Below are positions 10,526 to 23,104 of a DNA stretch of 64,000 nucleotides, in pieces (positions within the stretch are counted from its first letter, which is position 1; the number at the start of each line of letters is the position of its first letter). The notes under the pieces were generated by a model, which saw only the letters and a program-made list of their open reading frames with translations, was not told the origin of the DNA and did no database searches. This DNA comes from Branchiostoma lanceolatum (lineage: Eukaryota > Chordata > Leptocardii > Amphioxiformes > Branchiostomatidae), in NCBI RefSeq assembly GCF_035083965.1, contig NC_089723.1, positions 7,277,501-7,341,500 on the forward strand, in the 5' to 3' direction. The position numbers were made by a program, and so were the translations under genes.

Positions 10526-12470
10526 TATTATAAGACACCACGACATCAGCTATAGGCTTAGGTCGTGATTACCTCATCGAACTTGAACTGGAATCTATTG
10601 ACTTCAGACTTTTCTACCTATCTGCTCAAGACGAGTTGCTTAATACTTAAGTGTACATTTGAACAGGAGATTAACACTTGTTACACCGAGGTTCTGACAT
10701 GTCACAGCTCATGGTCTTATTTTCGCCAAATTTGATTTAATTTGATTTAATCTAGCCTTCCTGTCTTCGGTTGACTTGACAAAATAACGCTACAAGTCGC
10801 AAACTTACAGTAAGCAATCCCCATTGAACTGGCTTCTATTGCATGTGGCCTTGAATAGTGAGTGCAATAGCTGTAACACACATTGCATGTTAATTGAGTC
10901 CTTTACAAAGTATATATCACTTAAGTTGTTATCATATTCACTTCTCTTCTCATGAAAAATCTAGGAATGGCTCCCACTTTATGCATACGATTTCAAATTC
11001 AGATTTTGTCTTTTGTCTGGAATTTTTTTTTGTTTCTTTGCTTGTTTGTTTATTTTTATTTCACCCGGGTAATCATGTCGCCAGCTGGCGATCATCAATG
11101 AGCGCTGGGGGGAAACCCCAAACAAAGTTGTTTAGATAAAATTCAAACAAGATTGCAAACTACAAATTTATATAAAACCGGAGTAACTTAGATAACATAA
11201 ACATAATATCATATAACCAAATAAGTGCCTTGAGACATAATGTACTAATAACAAAACATAATGGAATGAAATCAGGTTGAAATCAGGATTTGAATTTGCA
11301 TATCAATGTTGACATAATATGAAATTGAATCAATAGATAAGCTTAAGTGAAGAAAAAATATAAAACCTATACAATTTGAACCATACGCTGAAGAAAAATG
11401 AAGCAATACAGCACATGATGACTGGCAATACAGGGACAATCAGCATCAAGCAAATGCGTGTGTTTTTTCCATAGTATTCGCGGTTAACATGGTTGTCAGC
11501 TGCTTTTGATGTTATATACATATAGTCATACATGCATGCATATAGCTGATCCTTGTTTATCTTTCATTTTGAATTAAGTTATTCATATGAACTATAATAT
11601 TCTACAAGAATCATTTGTAATGTAGTGTATTCAAACATAACTGTGATATTTTGTTTTGTAACTCAGCGAGTGTGATTAATTAAAGCATTTTTCATGGAAC
11701 GTTATTAATGAAGGTTAGACAATGTTTGTTCAATACATATAATGCAATCATGTACATTGTATATTGCAATATGAATCGTACAGATAGATAACGTCTTCAT
11801 CTGTTGTATAATTCATATGTTTAACAAATAGGAACCTTATGATGATAATGATAATGATATTATATCCTGCTTTATCAATAACTTTTGTAAGATATATAAT
11901 TTACCATAGATTCACCTAACCAATATGTCTAGCATCTATTGGTTTCTGTGCATCAAGTCACCATTCTTGTATGTATATTGCTTTTGAGCATATTTTCTAT
12001 ATTGCATATTTTGTTCATATTGTACATTCATTTTTATGACGCCGTTGATATAAGCGTATCTCTTGCGGAAGGCGTTGCCGTGTATTTCCGTATGTATGTA
12101 TGTGGTGTATACGGCCAACATGTTTTTGAACTTTTCATCACAAATATATACTAAACGTAAAACCAATTGAATGTTAACTGCTAACCTCTACTATGTATTA
12201 GTAATACTATATTGAATTGACCAGTACTGTGAATTAAAATATCAAAAGAGACCATATGTGGGGACCTCAATTTGTGACCTATGTTTATACAGTTAGGAGT
12301 CCTAGCATATGATAGAAGAAGATTTGTAGATGCAACACAAATAGGGGCTGTACTAATAGCTTCATGGAGCTAGCTCCATGATGTACTGAAGAGACATTCT
12401 TATACCCCGTTCATATCAAGCCTATCATAGCCGGATGAAAAGTAAAACTAGAGTATTTGTGCTACATATA
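10526..12470. other. AT-rich intergenic, no gene seen
   Basis: Nearly two kilobases of AT-rich sequence with short frames on both strands and no codon pattern or splice context that I trust. An 'agctagctccatga' palindrome (12365-12382) and a 'ccccgttcata' block near 12405 recur near 25380-25425. Confidence 0.4.
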
Positions 12471-12475
12471 CTTCA

Positions 12476-12705
12476 GGTTTGCTATGTTAATCTAACGATT
12501 ACGGAGTCTTTTTTATAAATATGAATTGGTATTGAATTTTTCTTTTTATTTGAGTTGAATGTGTTATAAATTTGTTAGAAAAAGAGAGAACGCTATAATT
12601 TTTCCTCAGAACATCTGCTTCGAAACTAGCAAGAAAAAACACCCCTCCCTCAAAATGGTCACACCCATTATTAGCGATCCTCAAGAACACCCCTCCTTAT
12701 CATAT
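12476..12705 (+). mobile_element. MITE family G, partial copy
   Basis: Begins 'aggtttgctatgttaatcta' and shares 'ataaatatgaattggt', 'tttgagttgaatgtgt' and 'cacccctccctcaaaatgg' type blocks with 24408-24650 and, inverted, 44437-44937. The right terminus is missing. Confidence 0.6.
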
Positions 12706-12709
12706 TTCC

Positions 12710-12905
12710 GTTTTCGTAATCCGTAGGCAGTCGCCCAAAATCAACGTTATTTGTAATCAGTACATTAGCAGTAACGCGTAATTGGTCGCCTTCTCTCTAC
12801 GTAATCCGTAGGCAGTTACCTTTATGCAACGTAAAGCATAATCCATAAATTGCTGGTAATCCATAAATTGCTGGAAAATCCATAAATTGCTGAAAGGCAA
12901 CGCAA
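12710..12905. repeat. Short direct repeats
   Basis: Three near-consecutive copies of 'aatccataaattgctg' lie at about 12840-12890. 'cgtaatccgtaggcag' occurs twice (12716 and 12800). Confidence 0.6.
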
Positions 12906-12995
12906 GTAAAGCGTGAGCTCAGCAAAGAACACAAGAGTACCCTGCTGGGTGCGATAACCTCACTCTCGCTCGATGACGTGTGACTACAACTACGT

Positions 12996-13300
12996 ATACA
13001 TCTATGTATAACCCCGAGGTCTTACGATGGTCCCTCTATAATGCACGTACATCTAGCATTTGTTTACCCAATGCACAAAAATAACAATCATTGCCGTATA
13101 CACCTATGTATAACCCCGAGGTCTTACGATGGTCCCTCTATGATTCACGTACATCTAGTATTTGTTTACCCAATGCACAAAAATAAAAATCAGTTGCCGT
13201 ATACATCTATGTATAACCCGGAGGTCTTACGATGGTCCCATTATGATGCACGTACATCTAGTTTTTGTTTACCCCATGAACAAAAATAATAATCAGTTGC
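12996..13300 (+). repeat. About 100-bp tandem repeat, 3 copies
   Basis: The unit starts 'gtatacatctatgtataacc' and includes 'gaggtcttacgatggtccc' and 'tttgtttaccc'. Copies begin near 12996, 13096 and 13197. Short overlapping frames through it reflect the repeat, not a gene. Confidence 0.85.
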
Positions 13301-14503
13301 ACCGTCGAAGATCAAATAACATTGTCTACCTCACTCAAGGCCAAGCTGCCATGCAATATCTATTGTCACTGCCATGTCAGAGGTGACTCAAAATAAGCTC
13401 CAAAGCGACCAGACAGGTTCTACTTCATTTCATGCAGAAGTAATACCGTGGCGGATCATCGCTAAGATATCTCTAACATTGTCGTCCGATTTGTGCCTCA
13501 CAGGTGAGAATACATTTACTGTACAACTTCTAGATCTCTGAGGAATGTTTGCATTGCGACATAGAAATTTATACATAATTATATATATGTTATAGTTACA
13601 GTCTTTCATATTAAAAGGCATGTGCTGCCATTGCTGCTAACTCTGATAAAAAAAAAGACCAGAACAGTTTTCCACGCTTTCTGACTAGACTTTCTCGCAC
13701 TGAATGCTTCTTCTGGGTTTCAGTTGCCACACGCTATGCTCAAAAGTTTCGAAAAGGTTGTTCCGAAAGTTGTTTATTCGAGTGGAAAAATACATATACG
13801 TGTCGAGGTGGGATGGGGTCACTGTCAGTGCATTTGTTATATCAATTTGGATGAACGTTGCAATGGAGGCACAAAATTAGTGTATTTTACAAGAGGTTCC
13901 TCTATAACGTCACATTATAATTTCTTAATACACGAAAATGGAAATTTCCACAATCAAAGGTCTTAATTCATAAACAAGCTGTGGTGTTTATCTTGCTCGG
14001 TGTCGGATGTGAAAGATCGTAGTTCAATTGTGCCTCTTCGTTTTAAGTAAACAAACCGGTTAGACTTCATTTGATACAGAAGTGTCATGACCTTACGTGT
14101 GACCTGACGTTGGTCTAGACTTCATTATCACTCATGCGTTTAATGCAAAGAACCAAATCAGAATGCTTTTCAAGTCATCTCCAAGATGCTAAAAATCACC
14201 AGCTTTGACGCAAGAGTTCAGCTTCTAGGTGTGTGAGTTTTGGCTCAGAATTTAGAGCAGGTTGTAGAGAGGCTGAATGAATTTAGCGTCATATGTAGCT
14301 CCGGAACTGATGATTTAGCGTCGTGCGTTCTCCGGACGCCCCCATGCAGGCCCCTCTCAAGGAGGTGTCTGCAAAGGTAGGTATTCAACATTATACAGTA
14401 GATTCCATCTATTTGCATCACGGTTAATAGCATATTTCGGGGGTATGCATACAATTCTGAAAATCCAAACCATTTCCCATTCACTCCATTATGAATAAAA
14501 TGG
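13301..14503. other. No supported gene
   Basis: Mixed sequence. 'cccccatgcaggccc' at about 14338-14352 recurs near 17366, so part of this tract is a dispersed repeat. The acceptor-like 'tctgggtttcag' at 13711-13722 has no convincing exon after it. Confidence 0.35.
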
Positions 14504-15560
14504 CGTTATTATCTCCATGAAAAAATACTTTTTTATGGGGATATTGTTTTGCATGCATTTGCGTGTGTGTTATCCTGTGTGTAGGTTTGTGTCACCGGAC
14601 GCTTAAGATCAGCATAACTGAAGAACATGTGGATGGATTGTAATGATATTTGGTATGTGGGTCGGTGCTGGAAGGAGAGAAGTCAGGGTCGATTTTGGGC
14701 CCCTTGGTATGTGTCACCGGAACTGCAATGACGTATTTGTAAAAATCTTCCAAGGAGAATAACTAAAGAAAGAAACGACAGATTTTCATGTTATTTGCTA
14801 CGCAGGTGGGTTGGACAGAGATGTACAAACTGAAGTGCTAATTATGCAAATTTGGACTGAATTTGAATAAGTAATGAGGAATATCTACTCCTCCATTGTG
14901 GGTATGTGCTTTGAGGTCGCACCTGTCAATCTGTGTTAGTCTCTTATCTAGGACAAGTATTCCCCAAGTCCCAACAGCTGGTGGTTCTTCAGCCCCAAAC
15001 CAAGTAGATGTGGGGTGGTAGCACTACTGATGGTATTGCAGAAAGTTATATGTGCCTTATGTTTTATTGTACGGATGTTATATTTGAGATGAAGGTACTT
15101 TAAGAACAGGTAGATACACCTGACAATGAATTATGCTAATGAGGACCTAATTTGCATATTTTATGCATAAACTTGTACTTCCCTAACCGTAAAAGCTGCG
15201 GATGTCATATTTGAGATGTAGGTACCTTTAGGAAAGGTGAATGCACCTGGACATAAGTTATGCTAATGAGGACCTCATTTGCATAATGTATGCAGAAACT
15301 TGTATTTCCCTTACCGTAATAGCTGCAGATGTCATATTTGAGATGTAAATACCTTTAGGAAAGGTAAACACACTTATCCATGAATTATGCTTATGAATAC
15401 CTCATTTGCATAATTTATGCATAAATGTGTATTTCTCTTACCGTAAAGGCTAAGCATGTCATATTTGAGATGTAGGTACCGTTAGGAAAGGTCAGAAAAC
15501 CTGGTCATAAATTATGCTAATGAGGGCATCATTTGCATAATTTATGCATATCCCTTGTAA
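14504..15560 (+). mobile_element. ATCTCCATG repeat family, left part of a long copy
   Basis: Begins 'ttatctccatgaaaaaa' and continues with the blocks 'ggtatgtgggt' and 'gattttgggcccc'. It then enters four or five tandem units of about 125 bp that contain 'atgctaatgaggacc' and 'tcatttgcataa'. The right terminus (tttcatggagat) is absent. The related full-length copy is 44964-47301. Confidence 0.75.
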
Positions 15561-16119
15561 ATTTTGTACTACTCTATCAATCTTTAGGGTGGTTCCTTCA
15601 GTTAACTGAGCAACCTTATGGGATGAAAACACAAAATGTCATAAAACATGCCATGCAAAATTTATCAAACATTTTATCAGCTCTAAAGGCCTTGACACCA
15701 TATTGTTGTTTGAGGTTTTTCCACACAATTTGCAAGTGCAGCCATATTCAAATCAGATTGAATCTTAATTTTACACATGGGAAACATTATTCTTGTTTTG
15801 CAACCATTTTGTCCTTTGTCCACATAAAAATATTGCGTGTACATGTGCGGGATCTGCTTTGTTCTCAATTTTTCATGCAGTAAATGGTCAACATACTTTT
15901 GCTTACGATTCACAATATCTGCGATGAAAAGTACAAGCTGTTTTCAAGCACTACCCATCATTATCTAAAGTGCCAATCTTATTGACCATCGAGTGTGAAA
16001 TTACATACGATAATTAACTCAAACAAAAATACCAGCCTGTCACCCAGTGAAACGGGGTATTCAAAGCATGCACCCTTAAGGCTTGTTGTCTATGCAGACG
16101 AGTCCGTTGTCATTGTCTA

Positions 16120-16281
16120 CGGAGAATAGTTAGTAGGGTACAAGGCGTGCCGGGGTCATCACGCAACACAGCTCCGACTAAGCTGTCTAAGTTGCTTCAG
16201 ACAAGTCGTGCTCTTTCAAATCTCTATCTTGTGTTTGACTTATCTTCACTGTGTCTTACTTCAAGGTGTACCTTCAAGTTG
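16120..16281 (+). promoter_or_regulatory. Candidate non-coding first exon of the TLCD4-like gene
   Basis: A good donor (TTG|GTGAGT) lies at 16282. The coding exon of the downstream gene is preceded by its own acceptor (TTTTCAG, exon from 17462), so at least one upstream non-coding exon must exist. This tract is the nearest match I see. There is no TATA box. The assignment is inference. Confidence 0.3.
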
Positions 16282-16644
16282 GTGAGTCTTACAGTCTTTT
16301 CTTGATATCATAATACCAATTATAAGAAAAGGCTATAATTATGAAGTGCTCCAGGAACTGTATAAAAACAACGACAACCTAAAAATGTTAGAGATTTTAT
16401 CAAAAATCATGATACAGCTATTGTTTGAAGTAATAACGCTATTCATCTATCATATTTTAGTAAACTTTCCACAACTATAGTAAATAGCAATGTAATAATA
16501 CTGAAAGATCTGAAAAAGAAAATTGCTGAAAAGGGTCTTATTTCTGGATTCCCTTCATTTGAAAGGTCTGAACAAATTACCAGAGTACAAAAAGGTAATT
16601 TCTTTGAAGATTAACTTTGTTTATTGAAGTTCAGTGTCATTGTA

Positions 16645-17200
16645 GTCATTATCTCCATGAAAAAAGAGGGATATTGTTTTGCGTGCGCTTGCGTGTGTGT
16701 TTGCGTGTGTGTATGTTTGTGTCACCGGATGCTTAAAGTCAGCATAACTGTAGAACGTGTAGATGGATTGTAATATTTGGTATGTGGGTAGGTGTTGGGA
16801 GGCCAGAAGTCAAGGTCGATTTTGGGCCCCTGGTATGTGTCACTGGAACTGCAATGGCGTATTTGTAAAAATCTTCCAAGGAGAATAACTGAAGAAAGGA
16901 ACGACAGATTTTCATGTCATTTGGTACGCAGGTGGGCTGGACAGAGATGTACACAATAAATTGCAAATTATTCAAATTGGGACTTAATTTGCATAAGTAA
17001 TGAGAAAAATCTATGTGTCCATTGTAGGCATTCTATGACAGCTGGCACCTGTTGGGTTCGAATCTGGGACAAGAATTCCCCAAGCAACCTATGGCACATA
17101 AAACACAACAACAAGCAGCAGCAACAACAAATAGCTTGGGCAAATAAGAAGCACCATATATAAAAACTTATTTCATGGAGATTTAAGGTCTTCAGACTCT
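16645..17200 (+). mobile_element. ATCTCCATG repeat family, short complete copy
   Basis: Begins 'ttatctccatgaaaaaaga' and ends 'atttcatggagatttaagg', so both inverted termini are present. The interior has the 'cgattttgggcccc' block but lacks the 125-bp tandem array, so it looks like an internal-deletion derivative of the long form. Confidence 0.75.
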
Positions 17201-17461
17201 TGTTATTGCATGAAATACACTGACAACTCGGTTGAATTTTGTGTTAAGTGTTTAAGCCGGTTGGGAAGCCTCATGATTTAACGTAATTCGTAATCAGCTC
17301 TGAGAATTTAACGTAATTCGCAATCGGCGGCGAAAATGTGGCGTAATTGGTAATCACTACTCCCCCATGCAGGCCCTCGGAGAAATCTACCAGAGACAAA
17401 AAGTTTGGAGACTCGATTTCGGCCATTCATATCTTTAATATTGTTCTCTTATTATTTTCAG

Positions 17462-17488
17462 TTGCCAGAGTAAAAAAAATCGCTTGAC
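17462..17488 (+). promoter_or_regulatory. 5' UTR part of TLCD4-like exon, acceptor at 17461
   Basis: A polypyrimidine tract ending TTTTCAG at 17461 precedes a 27-nt leader and the ATG at 17489. The leader therefore begins in an upstream exon. Confidence 0.55.
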
Positions 17489-20400
17489 ATGGAGCACCCA
17501 CCAGCTGTGCAGAATCCTGGTCCCGTGCTGGAGGCCACCAACCTGGCCAGCCTGTGCGGCTCCGCGGTTTTCTTCCTGCTGATGTTCGTGTACGTCGCTC
17601 CCGCCGTGTTTCGGAAGGTGTTTCCCCAGTACGCCTCCTTACCGACGAACAAGAGGATCATCATAGACGAAGCGTAAGTTATCCAAGTTTTTTTTAGTTC
17701 TGTATCAACTATCTTCTTTACAATTAGCTCGATTATACCTTAGAGTTTTCTCTTTTCGACAGTGTCGGTCATTTGGGGACTAAGTTATAGGTGATGGATC
17801 TATTTCCACGCGATAACGCCCCATTTTTGACGGGAAAATACTTTTCCCCCCATACATTTACTAAACTTGCAGAGGTTAAAGAAACTGAAACTCGGTTGTT
17901 CTTATAGCTAGAGGGTTATCCTTCATTCCCATACACAATTGTTTGGGTTCAGAAGTATTTCATGGAAGAGACGGTGTCTAGACTTAAGGGTGTGCAACCT
18001 CGAATTAAGGCCCAAAATAAACTGGGGTGTGCACTCTTGTGGCATCGTGTGGGGCAATCGGTAGGGTGTTTCGCCCAGAACCGAGAGGTCCCGGGTTCGA
18101 AACCACTGCTATGTCCCGATGTTGTGCCCTTGGGAAAGGCACTTTACACGACTTTCCTCACTCCACCTAGGTGTGAATGGGTACCTGACTTTGGTTGGGG
18201 AAGGTCGTTTTGAGGTCACCTGCTGGTGCCGAATGGCAGCCTCCCGGACCCTTGCGACAGTTTCACAAAGTGCAAGTGTGGAACAAAATATGTATCTGTT
18301 GTGTATTATGTGATTGTAAACCCTGCAGCAATTCAGCACTGGCTGCCATTGCACGGGTAATTTCTGAGCAATAAACCATTATGCCATCCGCAGGTTTCTG
18401 AGTCAAGTACACACGCTGATACTGGGACCACTAGGCTGGTATATCTACCTGTTCACAGAGCTGCCGCCGCGTGCGCTGTTGTGAGTATTCTATCACATCT
18501 CTAGATTCTCAATAGACCCCTTTCCAAACTCCGGCGCCATTTTGAATCTGGCGTAGATATAACATTTAAGCCCGCGTAAGTATTACGTTAATTGACTGTC
18601 AGTGCCAAAACGGACTCTTTAAGCACTCTTTAAGCATGCTTAAAGAGTGCTTAAAGAGCTGTTTTGGTGCAGTGGTACGATCAGCAGGGTGAATTTGAAA
18701 GAACATGCTACTACTGTGAAATATGTAAGGCATGAATACCGCCCCGTGAATGAATCGAAAAAAAAGTGTGTGTGTGTGGTTCTAGTAATATTTTTGTAAC
18801 GATCTCGCTCAATGCAAGGCCGTAAGGGGGACACTTCGTCTTTAAGCGTTGGATTGGTTCAACTGTATGTGGCTAAGGTGAGAAATAGTGGTGTATGTCT
18901 GTTTTGAAGGTTTGTAGGTTATGATGGCGGGGGGGGGGGCAGTGGGCTAGGAGGGAGTTCCATAGTTTTGCTGTTCGTGGAAAAAATCTGTTATAGTAGA
19001 ATGATTTCCATTTCGTCCCATTTCGTTCGATTTCGTTCGATTTCCTTCGATTTCGTTCGATTTCGTTCCATTTCGTTCGATTTCGTTTCATTTTGTTCCA
19101 TTTTGTTCCATTTCGCACTTTCCGGGGATCCCTTTTGGGTCAAAGAGGCTGGTAGTTGTGTGTAGTCCTGTAAGTCAGAGGACGTATTGTGACGTATGCT
19201 TCTCATCTCTTTCCAGCTTTGATCATCCATTAGCAAGACTTGGCGCCGCGATAGAGACGGGATACGAGTTGATAAGTACGGTACTTTCCCGATAAATGTT
19301 TCTTTTATTAAAGGTGCCCTGAGTGATTTCAGGGGGTAACACGTGAAATATTCTGGGGAAAGCAATTCTGTTTGGTGAATTTGAAATTTACATCCCCATA
19401 TCAGCACATGTACATTTGCATAATTATTTCATACTTTGGACGTTTAAAAATAGCACAGAAACAAGCCGCAAAAGGAGTATTCTATTTATTGGTACCACCC
19501 AAAAATCAGCCCAGAATCCAGTCGTAACCGTTTTCTGTCGACAATTTTCGGTAACTTCCGCTCACGTGACGTCACAATGCCCGAGCACATTGAGCCATGA
19601 CAATGTGATTATTTCTCCGTTCGGGACTTATCGGTCAGAATCACGCATGTTCGGGAGATTTGAAATCGGATGGCTGGCCTCCAAGTGCTCAGATTTTCAA
19701 TGAGTTCCCACCACACAACGACATCGCATTTTTGCTCCATGGTGGTCGATATGCAATGGGTCATTTAAACTTACTATGGACAGAAATCACTAAAAAATTG
19801 ATTTTGAAAATATGACTTTCAACGCCCTAATATTGCGTAGGTTGCCTTTAAAGTACAGGCTGATAGAGACCGTATTTGTTGTCATACTAAAGGACTAGTA
19901 CGGGGAAGCACCGTTTTAGAAAAAAATACACACTTAAAAAAAAATGCGTATATAACGTTACATGAAGTTTTGTCGTGAAAACTTTTCATGGCTGACTTTC
20001 TAATGATTTAAATCAACGTTCTTTTTTTTATTTTGCAGGGCTTCTTTTTAGCCTGTACATCCCTGCCTTGCATCTACCGTCCTTTATACTTCACCACTCT
20101 CTGACTTGTCTCATGACCTCTATCCAAATGGTAAGTCATGGCAGTCATAGGAAGTCCCGATGCTGAAGCTAGCGAAATGCCGGGATGTAGTGCTGCGTAC
20201 CGGTTCTGTGTACCTCTACTGTACCGTAAAAATTGCTTCGGTACAGGTCCAAAATACCGGATCCAGAAGTACCGGTACTGTACCGATATAAATTTACACC
20301 AAGTATCTTTTTTTTTTTTTTTTACTGATCTCCTGACCTCATGCAACACCAAACGTGACCAAATTGTTACCTTGGAACAGAGTAACGAATATGCAACAGG

Positions 20401-22589
20401 TCATTCAGGCAGGCCGAGAGTTTTGATAGCATTTGGCATTTTAGGCCAAGGGAGTTTGGTGGTAGGAAACCTAGTTATGTTTTTTTTATAAAGATACTGA
20501 CAAGTTGAAAACAGTTTATGTTTTCGTCATTGAAGAAGTTCAGAAAATCGCATGTTAATTTTTCAAATTATTCGGGTACAGGTACAGGTCTGGACCTGTA
20601 CCTAAACCTCTGTACCGGTACCTGTACCTGATGTTACGTTTAGGTACGCAGCACTACTGGGATGGTATCAAATAGACCGATCCTGTCCAACACCATATCG
20701 AACATATAGATCCCCCTGTTCTATTTCGAACACTTCCGTCAAAAATAGCGCTAGCAGGACAGAGATGGCACGTGTAAAACAGGGTACGTAACGTTATATC
20801 TGTGACAGGTTTTCTACGATATTGGCTGCATGTATGCTCAGGACAAAAACGAAACGAAAAGGAAAACAGCTTGAGCACTCAAGGGCAGGGAGCTTATACC
20901 ACAATCCAGCTACTACAAAGTCCGCTAGTACAGAGTTCCGTCTTTTCCGTATTTGTGTGGAAACTGAAAACTTGAAAGGGGAAAGGGTAACACTAAAAGA
21001 AAGGCATTTCAATTCTTTATTACCAAAAATCATGCAGCTATAGTGCATGCAGCCAGCAACAGGGCCCACCTCCCCACTAACAAGGTAATGTTATGCGGCC
21101 GCATGGACCGAAAACGGCATGACACTCTCGCAGCAACTACATCCATCCCTCCTCAAACAAATCTACTCAGTGGATGTAGCATTCAACAAAGAAGTAATTT
21201 CCCATTTCATTGGCCCGCTCTGAAAGGGTTTCAGAGCAAGGAAAGCTCAAAAGAAGTCATCCCCATTTTTGTCATCCAAGCGGGCGCGGCCATTCATGTC
21301 CGTCAAGGACTGTTTTTGACGGAGGTGTTCGAACAGGGGGCGTGGCTTCGGCATCGTTCTATTAAAAGGATCTATGTAGTTTTTCCTGCGTTTATCGGGA
21401 AATCAATCGATCAATCAATCAATCGATTGATCAACAATCAATCAATCAACCGACAGTGTTTTGCTTTTCAATTGACTTCTAGTTGTGCCATAACTGCATA
21501 CCTATTCTTTGCAACTCCCAGTCATACTTGTGCTCGCCTCATGCCCACAACCTGGGATTCATCTGCCTGACCTCCAACCTCTTTGTCAACACCAGGTATG
21601 ACTACAAATTCTGCAGTTTGCTGCCACGTTAAGTTTCATACTAAAGACTTTCTGCAAGTGTGATGTCATTTGGTGAAGTATTACAGAAGTTACATGTATG
21701 CTGTTATATTTGGTACAAATATGCAGAAATCCAATACACTATAAGTATAGTGCATGCAAAGCATCGTGGGTAAATTAGATCGAATCAAATCCTAGTTTCA
21801 TTGAAAATTAATTACAGCAACTTTTGTTGTGCAATATAACAATTGTTTCATCAATTAATTTCACACACTTTTAAAGGCTGTATAATACTATTAACCTTTC
21901 CGTTGCTATGTAAGTATCGTTTCCTTAGCAACGGTTGCCATGGAAACATGACAGGCACTTTCAACGTTCAAAAAAGGAACACTCTCGGACAGGTATCCAA
22001 CAAATTATGCTGTTTTCTTTTCAATTCATGGCATAATTGCCTCATTTGCATAAATTTGCATCAAGAGCCCTAGAACCATGATGTCCCACCTTTACCATAG
22101 AACAATTTACCTTAAAATGATCAAGAGACATCAAGCTATCATTCTGTGATAGTGGACGAAATATATAAAGGTTGTGCTACGAGACCATTTTTTTTCAGGT
22201 ATCTCCTTCTGGACTAAGAGTAAAACGATAGAGGCGAGGGGGGAAAGAACAGGGAGTAGTTACATAGATACGTCACCGTTATCTATGTAGCTACTCCCTA
22301 TAAGCTCATTCTTAGATTCGAGTACGCATGTGCAGTGTCAAAGGTGAAGGCCCATGAGACGTAAACAAAACTCGCCTGGGCATTGTTATGCAAATCGAGA
22401 CGAAAACTGTTTACATGCCAGGGTCGTTCATCTTTGACACTGAACATGCGTACTCGAATCTACGAATGGGCTTATTCTTTCAAGCAAAACCATAGAATAT
22501 CTAGAATGTATATATACATTCTATCGTATTGCGTGATATCCTGAAACACACACACAACATACATTCTATCGTTTTGCTTGATCTCCTGA

Positions 22590-22625
<36 letters not shown>

Positions 22626-23072
22626 AATTTAATGGTTTATTTATAAAAAAAAGGCATTGCAGCCAAAGGCTGAAGTGTGCCCTCTGAACATATTGCACTT
22701 GGTTTTCACCATCAAGACATTACACAAATCATTTAAAATTATTTACAGCGGTATTAAAACAATTTCAAAACATCGGCATTAAGTTCGTCTATCTGATCAT
22801 GATATCCGTTTGCTTATCATATAGACAATTCGATCCAGTTCATTTCGTAGCATTCAGGAGCCGTAACAAAGATGGCACCGGGCTATTCCTAAATCTAACC
22901 GTCCGGCAGACTGGCAGGGTTAGTTCATTAGAGTTCCTGAGTGACCGGCCGTGTGTTTGTCCCCTGGAAGCGGGCACTAACTCTACAGTTCTCTTGGATG
23001 ATGCCATGTTGTTGGCAAATTTCACACACAGGTTGACTCTTCTACTGGCAAGTTTCTCTAGACCGCATACAG

Positions 23073-23104
<32 letters not shown>

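Noticed and set aside
18040-18110. Functional tRNA gene
   Set aside because: The head of the SINE does not fold as an intact tRNA and is followed by the SINE core in three places.
21043-21570. 175-codon frame overlapping TLCD4 exon 5
   Set aside because: It is in a different frame from the exon that continues the TLC domain, and covers an inverted-repeat element.
21483-21595. Longer version of TLCD4 exon 5 starting after the AG at 21482
   Set aside because: Also in frame, but adds 13 residues between HH and FVNTR compared with the human protein as I recall it; the acceptor at 21521 gives exact spacing.
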